From Bradyrhizobium vignae (GTDB taxonomy: Bacteria > Pseudomonadota > Alphaproteobacteria > Rhizobiales > Xanthobacteraceae): a DNA stretch of 64,000 bases. How positions within the stretch are numbered: position 1 is the first letter of the stretch; each line of letters begins with the position of its first letter. Made by a program: the position numbers and the translations under genes. Below the pieces are notes generated by a model. The model ran no database searches and was not told where the DNA came from. It saw only the letters and a program-made list of their open reading frames with translations. The stretch is taken from contig NZ_RDQF01000005.1 of NCBI RefSeq assembly GCF_004114425.1, forward strand, positions 1 through 64,000, written 5' to 3'. Positions 26,557 to 35,723 of the stretch are shown piece after piece.

Positions 26557-26620
26557 CGGAATCTCGCGTGCTTTCGTATAGACTCGTCTCAATCCAGCGA
26601 CGACACAGGGGATCGGCACT

Positions 26621-27019
26621 ATGACACGCGAATTGTTCTGGCTGACACTGACGGTGATCCTGACGGGGGTTCTCTGGATTCCCTACATCATCAACCGATG
26701 CCAGGTGCGCGGGTTGAGCGGTGCCATGGCCAACCCCTCGCGGGGCGACAAGCCGCAGGCGGAGTGGGCGAACCGGCTGATGTTCGCGCATGACAATGCG
26801 GTCGAGAACCTCGTGATCTTCGCGCCGCTGGTGCTGATCCTGAACGCAATCGACTATTCCACGAAATGGACCGTGCTCGCCTGCGCCGTTTATTTCTGGT
26901 CGCGCGTCGCACATACCATCGTCTATGCGATGGGAATCCCGGTGTTCCGCACGCTGGCCTTCACCGTCGGCTTCCTCGCCCAGGCCGTGCTGGCGCTGGC
27001 GATCTTCGGGGTGGTGTGA
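26621..27019 (+). CDS. MAPEG-family membrane protein
   Basis: A 132-residue integral membrane protein with four helices. They include FWLTLTVILTGVLWIPYIIN, NLVIFAPLVLILNAIDYS, WTVLACAVYFWSRVAHTIVY and TLAFTVGFLAQAVLALAIF. The pattern RLMFAHDNAVENLVIFAPLV with ENL and the ARVAHT-like SRVAHTIVYAMG are hallmarks of MAPEG proteins, which include glutathione-dependent transferases and peroxidases. Bacterial members of this length mostly lack tested functions. It lies 64 bp downstream of phaC and may be read through from it. Confidence 0.88.
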   Translation: MTRELFWLTLTVILTGVLWIPYIINRCQVRGLSGAMANPSRGDKPQAEWANRLMFAHDNAVENLVIFAPLVLILNAIDYSTKWTVLACAVYFWSRVAHTIVYAMGIPVFRTLAFTVGFLAQAVLALAIFGVV

Positions 27020-27097
27020 GCATCCGAAAGGAGCTGCAGGCCCCTGCAATCTACGATATTGTCATGCGAGCCGAGGCAACCGATGCGAGGATGCCTG

Positions 27098-27448
27098 ATG
27101 CGGACCTGTCTTTCAGCCGTCGCAATGATCGCGCTCGCCGGAGCTTGCAGCCAGGCCGGCGCGCAGGCGCAATGCCCTGAACTGACGCGCCTGCGCAGCG
27201 AGGCCGTCGAGGCCACAAAGCCGATGACGCGCGCGTTGATGTCGAGCCGCTGCGATGCCTATGTTCGCGCGTCCCTCGCCTGGGCCGCCGCGGTCGACTA
27301 CGCGCGCAACCACCAGGACGTGTGCGATATTTCCAATCGCTTGCTGAGCGACCTCGAGAAATACCATCTCGACAGCGTGACCGCCCGCAACAATGTGTGT
27401 GCCGGCCGGCCTGTCCGGCCATTCCCGGCCGACGTCGTTCTCCAGTAA
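27098..27448 (+). CDS. small exported protein of unknown function
   Basis: A 116-residue protein with a signal peptide (MRTCLSAVAMIALAGACSQA, likely cleaved after AGA or QA around residue 23). An alternative reading is a lipobox-like LAGAC with lipidation. The mature part is helical and has four Cys residues (QCPEL, SSRCDAY, QDVCDIS, NNVCAGR), which could form two disulfides in the periplasm. The start at 27098 is chosen because the signal peptide begins there. I do not recognise the family. Confidence 0.65.
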   Translation: MRTCLSAVAMIALAGACSQAGAQAQCPELTRLRSEAVEATKPMTRALMSSRCDAYVRASLAWAAAVDYARNHQDVCDISNRLLSDLEKYHLDSVTARNNVCAGRPVRPFPADVVLQ

Positions 27449-27536
27449 GGAACGGCGCGCGAGCCAAGTCGCTCGCCGCCTTTGCAGCGCGCCGCCGAAG
27501 CGGCGCCGCGCTGCGTCCATGGCACGAGAGCGTGCC

Positions 27537-28520
27537 TTACTCCTCCGGCAGGCCCAGCATCAGGCGCATGTTCTGCACGGCCGCGCCGGATGCACCCTTG
27601 CCGAGATTGTCGAGCCGGGCGACCAGCAATGCCTGATGATACTTGTCGCTGGCGAAGACGTAGAGCTCGAGCATGTTGGTCTCGTTGAGCGCCTCCGGCT
27701 CGAGCCGGCCGCCCTTGGTCGCCTCGTTCTGCAGCGGCATCACCTTGACGTATTTCGAGCCGGCGTAACGCTTTGCCATCGCCGCTTGCAGGTCGGCGCC
27801 GGCAGGCTTGCCCGGCAGCGTGTCGAGCTGGAGCGGCACCGAGACCAGCATGCCCTGCCGGTAGTTGCCGACCGAGGGAATGAAGATCGGCCGCCGCGTC
27901 AGGTTGGAATAGAGCTGCATCTCCGGCAGATGCTTGTGCTCGAAGCCGAGGCCATAGAGCTCGAATGACGGCGCGCTGCCATCCTGAAAGCTCGCGATCA
28001 TCGACTTGCCGCCGCCGGAATAGCCGCTCACCGCGTTGACGGTGACGGGATAGTCCTGCGGCAGCAGGCCGGCATCGACGATCGGCCGCAGCAGCGCAAT
28101 CGCGCCGGTCGGATAGCAGCCGGGATTGGAGACCTTTTTCGCCGCCCTGATCTTGCCGGCCTGGTCTGGCGTCAGCTCGGGAAAGCCATAGGCCCAGTCG
28201 GGCGCGACCCTATAGGCGGTGGAAGCGTCCAGCACTTTCGGCGCAGAAGTTCCCATGCTGTCGACGAGCGCGACCGTCTCCCTGGCGGCGTCGTCAGGCA
28301 GACAGAGGATGACGAGGTCCACCTCTTCCATCAGCGCCTTCTTGGCCGCGGGGTCCTTGCGCTTGTCATCGGCTATGGTCTTCACCGCGACGTCGCTCTG
28401 GAGCTTCAGCCGCTCGTTGATGCCGAGCCCGGTGGTGCCGGAGCCGCCGTCGACGAAGACGGTGGCGGGCTTTTTGGCCGCGCTGGCGATCGGGGCTTTG
28501 GTGGTGTCAGCGAGGCTCAT
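27537..28520 (-). CDS. argC: N-acetyl-gamma-glutamyl-phosphate reductase (type 2)
   Basis: Reduces N-acetyl-glutamyl phosphate to the semialdehyde in arginine synthesis, using NADPH. The 327-residue protein has the dinucleotide loop VFVDGGSGTTGLGI and the catalytic Cys in KVSNPGCYPTGAIALLRP, followed by a His-rich active-site region (LGFEHKHLPEMQ). The shorter length and the GSGTTGL form mark the type 2 (ArgC2) group common in alphaproteobacteria. It overlaps the preceding PaiB-like gene by ATGA, which implies co-translation. AAAGGAG precedes the start. Confidence 0.94.
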   Translation of the reverse strand: MSLADTTKAPIASAAKKPATVFVDGGSGTTGLGINERLKLQSDVAVKTIADDKRKDPAAKKALMEEVDLVILCLPDDAARETVALVDSMGTSAPKVLDASTAYRVAPDWAYGFPELTPDQAGKIRAAKKVSNPGCYPTGAIALLRPIVDAGLLPQDYPVTVNAVSGYSGGGKSMIASFQDGSAPSFELYGLGFEHKHLPEMQLYSNLTRRPIFIPSVGNYRQGMLVSVPLQLDTLPGKPAGADLQAAMAKRYAGSKYVKVMPLQNEATKGGRLEPEALNETNMLELYVFASDKYHQALLVARLDNLGKGASGAAVQNMRLMLGLPEE

Positions 28521-29197
28521 GGTGCGCTCCTTTCGAGCATGTTCGTATCGTCTGCGAAAACTTGTTCTGCGAAGGCTTGCGGCCTGGCTTGCCGCATCAA
28601 ATGTGAGATCTGCTTGGCGTCGGCATCGCCGGCGCTAAGCGCATTGGCGATCGCCACATAGTCGGCGTCGGATTTGTGCTGGTTCAGCTTGAAGCTGCCT
28701 TCGACCTCCTCAACCGTCATGACCAGCCCAACGATCGCCTTCTTCATCGTCTCGAGCCGGCCCGCTGTCATCTTGCCTGACGTCCACGGCTTTTTCGGCA
28801 AGAGCCGGCTCTCGAACTTGGCGCTGAGCGTGTCGAGCTGCACCGACAGCTCATCGTCCGACAACAGCCGCACCGGCCCGGTCAGATGCACCGACTGGTA
28901 GAGCCAGGTCGGGACCTGATCCGGCGAGACGTACCAGTCCGGCGATACATAGGCATCGGGACCGTTGACCGCGAGCAGCCAGGACACGTCACCCCCCGCA
29001 AGCTTTAGCAGCGGATTGTGACGGGCGAGATGAAAGGCGGCCTGCGGCGTGCCGTCCGCGGCATAGGTCAGGTAGAACGGCAATGGCGAGGCAACGGGCT
29101 TGTGGCCGTCAAAGGCGCACATGGTCCCGAAGCCGCGCTCTTCGGCGAATTTCAGGCTCGCGGCGCGGTCCTGCTTGAAATGGGGTGGCGTGTACAT
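28517..29197 (-). CDS. FMN-binding PaiB-like protein
   Basis: A 226-residue protein of the PaiB/FMN_bind_2 family, a split-barrel flavin-binding fold. Family signatures are MYTPPHFKQD at the N-terminus, DGTPQAAFHLARHNPLLK, YVSPDWYVSPDQVPTWLYQSVHLTG, and FKLNQHKSDADY near the C-terminus. In Bacillus PaiB was linked to negative control of sporulation and proteases, but most members have no proven role. The four-base overlap with argC suggests they are co-expressed. GCAGGAG lies 5-9 bases before the ATG. Confidence 0.88.
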   Translation of the reverse strand: MYTPPHFKQDRAASLKFAEERGFGTMCAFDGHKPVASPLPFYLTYAADGTPQAAFHLARHNPLLKLAGGDVSWLLAVNGPDAYVSPDWYVSPDQVPTWLYQSVHLTGPVRLLSDDELSVQLDTLSAKFESRLLPKKPWTSGKMTAGRLETMKKAIVGLVMTVEEVEGSFKLNQHKSDADYVAIANALSAGDADAKQISHLMRQARPQAFAEQVFADDTNMLERSAP

Positions 29198-29422
29198 CGT
29201 GGTCTCCTGCTGGGCCTCCTCGGGGGAAGCCGCCGGATCAGATCGCGCTGACAGGAGAGAATGCCGCGGATCGGGTCCAGCGGCAAAGACGATGATCTCA
29301 AACGCGATCGACCGCCCAAACCGCTAAGCTGCGGCGGCGGCGACGAGCGAACAGGATGGTCGCGGCGTTGATCATGGCGCGCGGCTATAAGGCCAGTTGC
29401 GGTTCCCGTCAAGGTTCTGGCG

Positions 29423-29956
29423 TCAGATGACGCGCCAGATCCATTCCATGATCTTGGCGAGCACGTCGCCGAACAGCAGGAGCACGGCCGACCAGATCAG
29501 GGCCGAGACGAAATTGGCGGCCTGGAAGCTCCAATAGGGCATCTCGAAGATGCCGGCCGCGAGCGGCACCGAGGCGCGCAAGGGCCCAAAGAAGCGCCCG
29601 ATGAAGATGCTGGGTATCCCCCAGCTCCGGACAAAGGCCTCGCCCCTGGGCAGCAGCTCCGGGTAGCGCGAGAGCGGCCACATCTGGGCGACGTGCTCCT
29701 TGTAGCGGTAGCCGAACCAGTACGAGACCCAGTCGCCCAGCGCCGCCCCGAGGCCACCGGCGATCCAGACCGGATAGAAGTTGATGCCGCTCACCCCGAT
29801 CAGCGCTCCGATGGCCACCAGCGCGCCCCAGGCCGGGATCAAGAGCGAGATGAACGCAAGCGACTCCCCGAAGGCGAGCAGGAACACGATTGGCGCCGCC
29901 CAAGCCTGGTGAACACGCACGAGGTCAGCCAGGCCGTGCGCAAACTGCTCCATCAA
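29423..29956 (-). CDS. DedA-family membrane protein
   Basis: A 177-residue inner-membrane protein of the DedA/SNARE-associated (VTT-domain) family, proposed to move lipids such as undecaprenyl phosphate or phosphatidylethanolamine across the membrane. The family signatures are present: FLLAFGESLAFISLLIPAWG with the acidic residue in the first re-entrant helix, GAALGDWVSYWFGYRY, and SIFIGRFFGPLRASVPLAAGI with the functional Arg residues. The last helix is IWSAVLLLFGDVLAKIMEW. It is transcribed away from parE. Confidence 0.9.
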   Translation of the reverse strand: MMEQFAHGLADLVRVHQAWAAPIVFLLAFGESLAFISLLIPAWGALVAIGALIGVSGINFYPVWIAGGLGAALGDWVSYWFGYRYKEHVAQMWPLSRYPELLPRGEAFVRSWGIPSIFIGRFFGPLRASVPLAAGIFEMPYWSFQAANFVSALIWSAVLLLFGDVLAKIMEWIWRVI

Positions 29957-30226
29957 AAATAGCCTTCCCGCCCCGTCTCAAGGTGCTGCTCGATGAAAAG
30001 GACTGGTAAGCCAAGGACTTGTGTGACATCAAGTCACAAAATCCCGACATGCTCGGGTGGGAACGTCAAATTGGCGGGAACTGGTGGGGCTGCGGCGTAA
30101 AATCGCCGGGATTGGCTCCCAACCCACACCGCCCGGCCCGCCCGCGGTAACCTTTCCGAGTGAGAAGTGGCATAGTCGGCCTAACCGATTCGCCGCTTCC
30201 GCGGCCCTCAAAACGCATCAAGATAT

Positions 30227-32269
30227 ATGTCCAAGCAATTGAAACCCAAAGCAAAAGACGACTTTTTCGGCGGTGACGAGCCGAAACCCCGTGCCGCCAA
30301 GGCGGCGTCACGCGGAAGCGGCGGGGAAGCCGATTACACGGCGGCCGACATCGAGGTGCTCGAAGGCCTGGAACCGGTGCGGCGCCGGCCCGGCATGTAT
30401 ATCGGCGGCACCGACGAGAAGGCGCTGCATCACCTGTTCGCAGAAGTCATCGACAACTCGATGGACGAGGCGCTGGCCGGGCACGCGACCTTCATCGAGG
30501 TCGACCTCAGCGCTGACGGGTTCCTGACCGTCACCGACAATGGCCGCGGCATCCCGATCGATCCGCACCCGAAATTCCCGAAGAAGTCGGCGCTCGAAGT
30601 CATCATGTGCACCCTGCATTCGGGCGGCAAGTTCGACAGCAAGGTTTATGAAACCTCGGGCGGTCTGCACGGCGTCGGCATCTCGGTGGTGAACGCCCTC
30701 TCCTCGCGTCTCGAGGTCGAGGTCGCGCGCAGCCAGAAACTCTACCGCATGACGTTCGAGCGCGGTCACCCGAAGGGCAAGCTCGAGGACCTCGGCAAGG
30801 TCAGCAACCGCCGCGGCACGCGCGTGCGCTTCAAGCCGGATACCGACATCTTCGGTGCCAAAGCGGCGTTCAAGCCGCAGCGCCTGTTCAAGATGACGCG
30901 CTCGAAGGCTTATCTGTTCGGCGGCGTCGAGATCCGCTGGAATTGCGCGCCCGAGCTGCTCAAGGGCATCGAGGACGTGCCGGCCGAGGCGACGTTCCAC
31001 TTCCCCGGCGGCCTCAAGGATTACCTGGCGGCCGCAATCCACGCCGACACGTTGGTGCATCCCGACATCTTCTCCGGCAAGTCGGGCCGCAACGGCGCGC
31101 ATGGCGCCTGCGAATGGGCGGTGGCCTGGACGGCGGATGCCGACGGTTTCCTGTCTTCCTACACCAACACCGTGCCGACGCCCGATGGCGGCACGCACGA
31201 GTCCGGCCTGCGCAGCGCACTTTTGCGCGGCCTGAAGGATCACGCCGAGCGCGTCGGCCAGGGCAAGCGCGCGGCCTCCGTCACTTCGGAAGACGTGATG
31301 GTCGGCGCGGCCGTGATGCTCTCGGTGTTCGTGCGCGAGCCTGAATTCCAGGGCCAAACCAAGGACCGCCTCGCCACCGCCGAAGCGCAGCGCATCGTAG
31401 AGCAGGCGATGAAGGATCCGTTCGACCATTGGCTGTCGGGCAATCCGAACATGGCCAACCGGCTGCTCGACTTCGTGATCGACCGCGCCGAGGAGCGGCT
31501 GCGCCGCCGCCAGGAGAAAGAGACCGCGCGGAAAACCGCGGGCAAGAAGCTGCGCCTGCCCGGCAAACTCGCCGACTGCACCGACGCCGGCACCGAAGGC
31601 TCCGAGCTCTTCATCGTCGAGGGCGACTCGGCCGGCGGCAGCGCCAAGCAGGCGCGCGACCGCAAGACCCAGGCCGTGCTGCCGCTGCGCGGCAAGATCC
31701 TCAACGTCGCCTCCGCCGGCAAGGACAAGCTGACGGCGAACGCGCAGCTTTCCGATCTCGTGCAGGCGATCGGCTGCGGCACGCTCGCGCATTATCGCGA
31801 AGAGGATCTGCGCTATCAGCGCATCATCATCATGACCGACGCCGACGTCGACGGCGCCCATATCGCCTCGCTGCTGATCACCTTCTTCTACCGGCAGATG
31901 CCGCGGCTGATCGACGAGGGCCACCTCTTCCTCGCGGTGCCACCGCTCTACAAGCTGACCCACGGCTCGAAGTCGGTCTACGCCCGCGACGACGCCCACA
32001 AGGAGGCGCTGCTCAAGAGCGCGTTCAGCGCCAACGCCAAGGTCGAGGTGAACCGCTTCAAAGGCCTCGGCGAGATGATGCCGGCGCAGCTCAAGGAGAC
32101 CACCATGGATCCGACCAAGCGGACGCTGCTCAAGGTGGTGCTGCTCGCCGACGATCGCGATACCACGGCCGATTCGGTGGAGCGCCTGATGGGCACCAAG
32201 GCCGAGGCGCGCTTCGCATTCATCTCGGACAAGGCCGAATTTGCCAGCGAAGAGCTGCTGGACGTGTGA
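30227..32269 (+). CDS. parE: DNA topoisomerase IV subunit B
   Basis: ATPase subunit of topoisomerase IV, which decatenates daughter chromosomes. The 680-residue product has the GHKL ATPase motifs [27 protein letters not shown] and [17 protein letters not shown], and a transducer domain in the middle. The TOPRIM domain follows with [30 protein letters not shown], and the QAK-like [20 protein letters not shown]. The C-terminus is [16 protein letters not shown] strong terminator follows, and beyond it lies a decayed copy of its last codons. The final Asp-Val of the protein is intact. Confidence 0.97.
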   Translation: MSKQLKPKAKDDFFGGDEPKPRAAKAASRGSGGEADYTAADIEVLEGLEPVRRRPGMYIGGTDEKALHHLFAEVIDNSMDEALAGHATFIEVDLSADGFLTVTDNGRGIPIDPHPKFPKKSALEVIMCTLHSGGKFDSKVYETSGGLHGVGISVVNALSSRLEVEVARSQKLYRMTFERGHPKGKLEDLGKVSNRRGTRVRFKPDTDIFGAKAAFKPQRLFKMTRSKAYLFGGVEIRWNCAPELLKGIEDVPAEATFHFPGGLKDYLAAAIHADTLVHPDIFSGKSGRNGAHGACEWAVAWTADADGFLSSYTNTVPTPDGGTHESGLRSALLRGLKDHAERVGQGKRAASVTSEDVMVGAAVMLSVFVREPEFQGQTKDRLATAEAQRIVEQAMKDPFDHWLSGNPNMANRLLDFVIDRAEERLRRRQEKETARKTAGKKLRLPGKLADCTDAGTEGSELFIVEGDSAGGSAKQARDRKTQAVLPLRGKILNVASAGKDKLTANAQLSDLVQAIGCGTLAHYREEDLRYQRIIIMTDADVDGAHIASLLITFFYRQMPRLIDEGHLFLAVPPLYKLTHGSKSVYARDDAHKEALLKSAFSANAKVEVNRFKGLGEMMPAQLKETTMDPTKRTLLKVVLLADDRDTTADSVERLMGTKAEARFAFISDKAEFASEELLDV

Positions 32270-32301
32270 GGCCGTAACCAGGCCGGCCGCCTTCCGAGAC
32301 A

Positions 32302-32334
32302 GCCCCGGCCTAAAGCCGGGGCCGTTTTGTTTGA
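32302..32334 (+). terminator. intrinsic terminator of parE
   Basis: An 8-bp perfect stem, GCCCCGGC (32302-32309) and GCCGGGGC (32315-32322), with the loop CTAAA, followed by CGTTTTGTTTG. It sits 33 bp after the parE stop codon. Confidence 0.85.
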
Positions 32335-32446
32335 GGGGGTGACCGCATTTTCCGGCGATCCGGCCGGACGATCCGTCGATGTTTTCGTCGCGTCCCGCAA
32401 TCGCCGCATGGCGACTCAGCCATCGACTCACCGGCGCCAAGCGCGA

Positions 32447-32503
32447 GGCAGGATTGCCTCCATTTCGGACAAAGCCGAATTTGCTAACGAGACGTTACCC
32501 GAA
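32447..32503 (+). pseudogene. decayed duplicate of the parE 3' end
   Basis: About 240 bp downstream of the true parE end, one frame reads [19 protein letters not shown], which mirrors [19 protein letters not shown] at the end of ParE. From ATC/ATT to GAA/GAG the match is 25 of 30 bases, and four of the five changes are silent. The remainder of the gene is absent, and the frame has no start or matching stop. It is either a remnant of a second parE copy that was deleted or a partial tandem duplication. Confidence 0.6.
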
Positions 32504-32650
32504 ATCAAAATTCTCAAATTCCCCAACGCGTTGAAATATCGAATTAATTTTGATTTGCGCGATGGCGCTCCGAATACCCACGCACCGGCGTTTTCCGGCG
32601 ACTGTGCCTGCCCGGCAACAGCATTTCGGCGAGAACCGTCTATAGTCCGG

Positions 32651-32664
32651 GTATCAGATGATAC
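32651..32664. promoter_or_regulatory. palindrome in the promoter region of the outer-membrane protein gene
   Basis: GTATCAGATGATAC consists of two perfect 6-bp inverted arms around GA. It lies 49 bp before the start codon of the downstream barrel protein and directly after a TATAGT that could be a -10 element (32641-32646). It could be an operator or a stabilising 5' hairpin of the transcript. Confidence 0.35.
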
Positions 32665-32712
32665 GAACTTCGGTGCGCTCGCGCCTACAGACCTAAGGTT
32701 GGGGATTTTGAC

Positions 32713-33489
32713 ATGAAGAAGACTTTGCTCGCTCTGACCGCGGTCGCGGCGATGACCGGTTCGGCCTCGGCGGCCGACCTTGCGGCTCGTCCCTACACGA
32801 AGGCTCCGGTCGCGGCGCCCGTCGCCAGCTGGACCGGCTTCTACATCTTCGGCGGCGCCGGCGGCGGCGTCTGGGATGCGGACTCCCACACCAACTTCGT
32901 TGGAGTTCCCGTGACGATCGATCAGCGTGTTGGCGGCGATGGCTGGTTTGGAACGGTCGGTGCCGGCTACGACTGGCAGTTCTCCGGCACCTGGGTGGCT
33001 GGTGTGTTCGCCGATGGTCAGTTCGGCAGCCTGCGCGGCAGCATCAACGATGAGTTTGCTGCGCTGACCGGCCGCATCAAGATGCAGGACGCATGGGCTG
33101 CGGGTGTTCGCGTCGGCTATCTGGTTGCTCCGAATGTTCTCTCGTACGTCAATGGCGGTTACAGTGGATCGCACTGGTCGGGCGCTGGCTTGACGAATCT
33201 CGCCGGGACGGCTTCGGGCTTCCACACCGACTCGTTCAACCGCAATGGCTGGTTCGTCGGCGGTGGCGTCGAGAACAATCTGAACATCTTCGGCATCACG
33301 GCGCCGGGCTGGTTCATGAAGACCGAATATCGTGCTGCCTACTACGATCGTAAGGACATTGCCGTCCGCACCGACGTTGGCAACGTCGCGACGACCGACT
33401 CCATCAGCTTCAAGCCCCTGGTGCAGACCATCAGCACCTCGCTGGTCTACCGCTTCAACTGGACCGGTCCGGTCGTCGCGAAGTACTGA
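32713..33489 (+). CDS. outer-membrane beta-barrel protein (Omp25/RopB-like)
   Basis: A 258-residue outer-membrane protein. It has a signal peptide (residues 1-22, ending ASA), the DLAARPYTKAPV segment typical of this rhizobial family, the opening strand WTGFYIFGGAGGGVW, and alternating beta strands to the C-terminus. The last strand ends in a aromatic residue (VVAKY), as needed for BAM-dependent insertion. Related proteins are abundant surface proteins that stabilise the envelope. AAGGTTGGGGA lies upstream of the start. A second member of the family is encoded at 34784-35545. Confidence 0.92.
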   Translation: MKKTLLALTAVAAMTGSASAADLAARPYTKAPVAAPVASWTGFYIFGGAGGGVWDADSHTNFVGVPVTIDQRVGGDGWFGTVGAGYDWQFSGTWVAGVFADGQFGSLRGSINDEFAALTGRIKMQDAWAAGVRVGYLVAPNVLSYVNGGYSGSHWSGAGLTNLAGTASGFHTDSFNRNGWFVGGGVENNLNIFGITAPGWFMKTEYRAAYYDRKDIAVRTDVGNVATTDSISFKPLVQTISTSLVYRFNWTGPVVAKY

Positions 33490-33511
33490 TCTGACCTCCC
33501 GTTCAGACGTC

Positions 33512-33540
33512 AAAGCCCCGGCATCGTCCGGGGCTTTTTC
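33512..33540 (+). terminator. intrinsic terminator of the outer-membrane protein gene
   Basis: A perfect 10-bp stem, AAAGCCCCGG (33512-33521) and CCGGGGCTTT (33528-33537), with a 6-base loop and a T-run. It lies 22 bp after the stop codon. Confidence 0.9.
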
Positions 33541-33692
33541 GTTGCAGGGAGCGCATAGGCGTGCTCCCGACGATCTGCACCCAGCCATTGTATCCGGACC
33601 GAAGCCACGGCTAGTCTGAGTCGAAGTTTTCGTGGCCGCGGCGATCGTTGATGCCGCAGACCGCGACAGAACCAGACCAACGGGAGGAATGC

Positions 33693-33878
33693 ATGCGCAG
33701 ATTACTGCTTGTCGCAGGCCTGTTTGCGACCGCCGTCGGCCTGCTCTGGATCGGACAGGGCACGGGCACCGTCCCGTGGCCGCGGTCGAGCTTCATGGTC
33801 AACCAGCTGCAATGGGCCGGCTATGGCGCAGCCATGGCCGGATTCGGACTGGTGCTGATCTGGCAGAGCAACCAATAG
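33693..33878 (+). CDS. small two-helix membrane protein
   Basis: A 61-residue protein with two hydrophobic helices, LLLVAGLFATAVGLLWIG and WAGYGAAMAGFGLVLIW, joined by a short loop (QGTGTVPWPRSSFMVNQ). GGGAGGAATGC precedes the ATG. The final QSNQ is polar. It resembles short conserved membrane proteins in Bradyrhizobium-like genomes, but no function is known to me. The SDR gene starts 21 bp downstream in the same direction, so the two are probably co-transcribed. Confidence 0.65.
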   Translation: MRRLLLVAGLFATAVGLLWIGQGTGTVPWPRSSFMVNQLQWAGYGAAMAGFGLVLIWQSNQ

Positions 33879-33899
33879 AAGAAACCAGGGAATACAAGC

Positions 33900-34670
33900 A
33901 TGACATCCAGCCGGTTCGATCTCCGCGGCAAGGTCGCGATCGTCACGGGAGGCAATGGCGGCATCGGGCTCGGCATGGCGCGCGGCCTTGCCGATGCCGG
34001 CGCCGACATCGCCGTGATCGGACGCAACGAGACCAAGTCCGCGGAAGCGGTCGCCGATCTCAGGCAGCGCGGGGTGAAGGCGATTGCCGTCGCGACTGAC
34101 GTCACCGACAAGGCGGCCGTCGCGGCCATGATCGACCGCGTGGTGAAGGAGCTCGGCCGCATCGACGTCCTCGTGAATAATGCCGGCATGAGCATCCGCA
34201 AGCCGCCGCACGAACTCGAGCTCGACGAATGGAACAAGGTGATCGACACCAACCTCACCAGCGCCTTCGTGTGCTCGAAGCTGGCCTATCCGGCGCTGAA
34301 GGCATCCGGCAACGGCAAGGTGATCAATATCGGCTCAATGATGTCGATCTTCGGCGCGAGTTTCGCGACAACCTATGCGGCGAGCAAGGGCGGCATCGTG
34401 CAGTACACCCGCGCCTGCGCCAATGCCTGGGCGCCCGACAACATCCAGGTCAACGCCATCCTGCCAGGCTGGATCGACACCGATCTCACCCGCGGCGCGC
34501 GGCAGCAGGTCTCGGGGCTGCACGAGCGCGTGCTGGCGCGCACGCCCGCGGGACGCTGGGGTGACATCGACGACTTCGCCGGCATCGCCGTGTTCCTCGC
34601 CTCGCCCGCGTCGAACTTCGTCACGGGCACCGCGATCCCGGTCGACGGCGGCTTCTCGGTGATGGCCTGA
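33900..34670 (+). CDS. short-chain dehydrogenase/reductase (SDR)
   Basis: A 256-residue classical SDR. It has the cofactor loop VTGGNGGIGLGMA, VLVNNAGMS, the catalytic Ser in IGSMMSIFG, and YAASKGG (YxxxK). IGRNETK after beta-2 has an Arg, which suggests NADP preference. The C-terminus ends TGTAIPVDGGFSVMA, typical of FabG-like and glucose-dehydrogenase-like members. The substrate is unknown. It follows the small membrane protein gene by 21 bp and converges on the second outer-membrane protein gene across a terminator. Confidence 0.9.
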   Translation: MTSSRFDLRGKVAIVTGGNGGIGLGMARGLADAGADIAVIGRNETKSAEAVADLRQRGVKAIAVATDVTDKAAVAAMIDRVVKELGRIDVLVNNAGMSIRKPPHELELDEWNKVIDTNLTSAFVCSKLAYPALKASGNGKVINIGSMMSIFGASFATTYAASKGGIVQYTRACANAWAPDNIQVNAILPGWIDTDLTRGARQQVSGLHERVLARTPAGRWGDIDDFAGIAVFLASPASNFVTGTAIPVDGGFSVMA

Positions 34671-34706
34671 GTCCGGGCCTGCACCACAACATTGCGCACA
34701 AAAAGG

Positions 34707-34730
34707 AAGCCCCGGTCGAAGCCGAGGCTT
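34707..34730. terminator. two-way terminator between convergent genes
   Basis: Arms AAGCCCCGG (34707-34715) and CCGAGGCTT (34722-34730) pair with one mismatch around a 6-base loop. A-rich sequence lies on the left and T-rich sequence on the right, so it can end transcripts from both the SDR gene and the outer-membrane protein gene. Confidence 0.65.
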
Positions 34731-34783
34731 TTGAATTTTGGCAGTGCTCTTTTTTGATCGTTGGTCGCGTTGCGTCGACGTGC

Positions 34784-35545
34784 TCAGTAGCGGGCGATGG
34801 TCGGCGCGTCGAACTTGTAGCTCGCGCGCACGACGGCCCACTGGATGTCACGCGGCTTGGCATCGAAGGTGTAATTGCCCGCCGTGCCGCCGAGCTGATA
34901 GGTCTGGCTGCCGAAGGCCGCGTAATTGTATTCGAGGCCGACGATCCAGTTGCGGGTGATGCCGTATTCCCAGCCAGCGCCGACGGTCCAGCCATTGGCC
35001 CAGTGAGTTTGTCCGCCCGTACCCGTCACAACCGGGTCGGTGACCGAGAGCCGGTTGTTGACCCCCGCATAGCCGCCCTTGATGTAGAACAGGTTGTTCT
35101 GCACGGCAAAGCCGGCGCGGCCGACGACCGTCGCCAGCACATTGGCACGCCAGGAGAACACATCGTTCGCCGGTGCGAACGCGGTGTTCACGACCGTACC
35201 CTTGTTGTCGAGGCCGGAGATCGTGCCTTCCACACCGAACACGTAGTTGTTGGCCTGCCAGTTGTAGCCGATCTGCGCGCCGCCCATGACGCCCGAATTG
35301 CGCTGACGATAGCCCTCTCCCGGAAGCAAATCGCCGAACGCCGCGCCGGTCCCGTTGTTGATGAACTGCTCGTTTGTCCATGCGCCACCGATGTGGCCGC
35401 CGACATAGAAACCGGTCCAGTTGAACAGCGGCTCGACATAGGCGGGCGCCTTCGTGTAGCGCGCAGCGAGATCGGCCGCCGAAGCAGCGCCGGTCGAAAT
35501 CAGAGCTGTCGTACAGGCGAAGGCGGCAATCAATTTGTTACGCAT
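34784..35545 (-). CDS. outer-membrane beta-barrel protein (Omp25/RopB-like), second paralogue
   Basis: A 253-residue outer-membrane protein with a signal peptide (MRNKLIAAFACTTALISTGAASAA), then DLAARYTKAPAYVEPLFNWTGFYVGGHIGGAW and a barrel of alternating strands. It contains GYNWQANNYVFGVEGTISG and YGITRNWIVGLEYNYAAFG, and it ends with an aromatic residue (PTIARY). The ATG at 35545 opens the signal peptide; an earlier in-frame start would add 22 unrelated residues. It shares the DLAAR-YTKAP-WTGFY pattern with the protein at 32713-33489 but is clearly diverged. Confidence 0.92.
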   Translation of the reverse strand: MRNKLIAAFACTTALISTGAASAADLAARYTKAPAYVEPLFNWTGFYVGGHIGGAWTNEQFINNGTGAAFGDLLPGEGYRQRNSGVMGGAQIGYNWQANNYVFGVEGTISGLDNKGTVVNTAFAPANDVFSWRANVLATVVGRAGFAVQNNLFYIKGGYAGVNNRLSVTDPVVTGTGGQTHWANGWTVGAGWEYGITRNWIVGLEYNYAAFGSQTYQLGGTAGNYTFDAKPRDIQWAVVRASYKFDAPTIARY

Positions 35546-35723
35546 GGTACACCCCGTGTCTTTGATGGCCGCACGGTCACCGACGGCTCTTACTAAAATT
35601 GAAATCAACACGGTTAATGTGGCGGCTGGGCACGCATCGGCCTGTGAATCCGTTGGGGCTGTTGCAAGCGCGCAACGCGCAGTGCGCGATTTAGCACGGC
35701 GTTATCCCTACCGAAGCCTTGCG

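Noticed and set aside
30308-32440. A 710-codon open frame opposite parE
   Set aside because: Composition is that of an antisense frame, while parE has complete catalytic motifs and a terminator.
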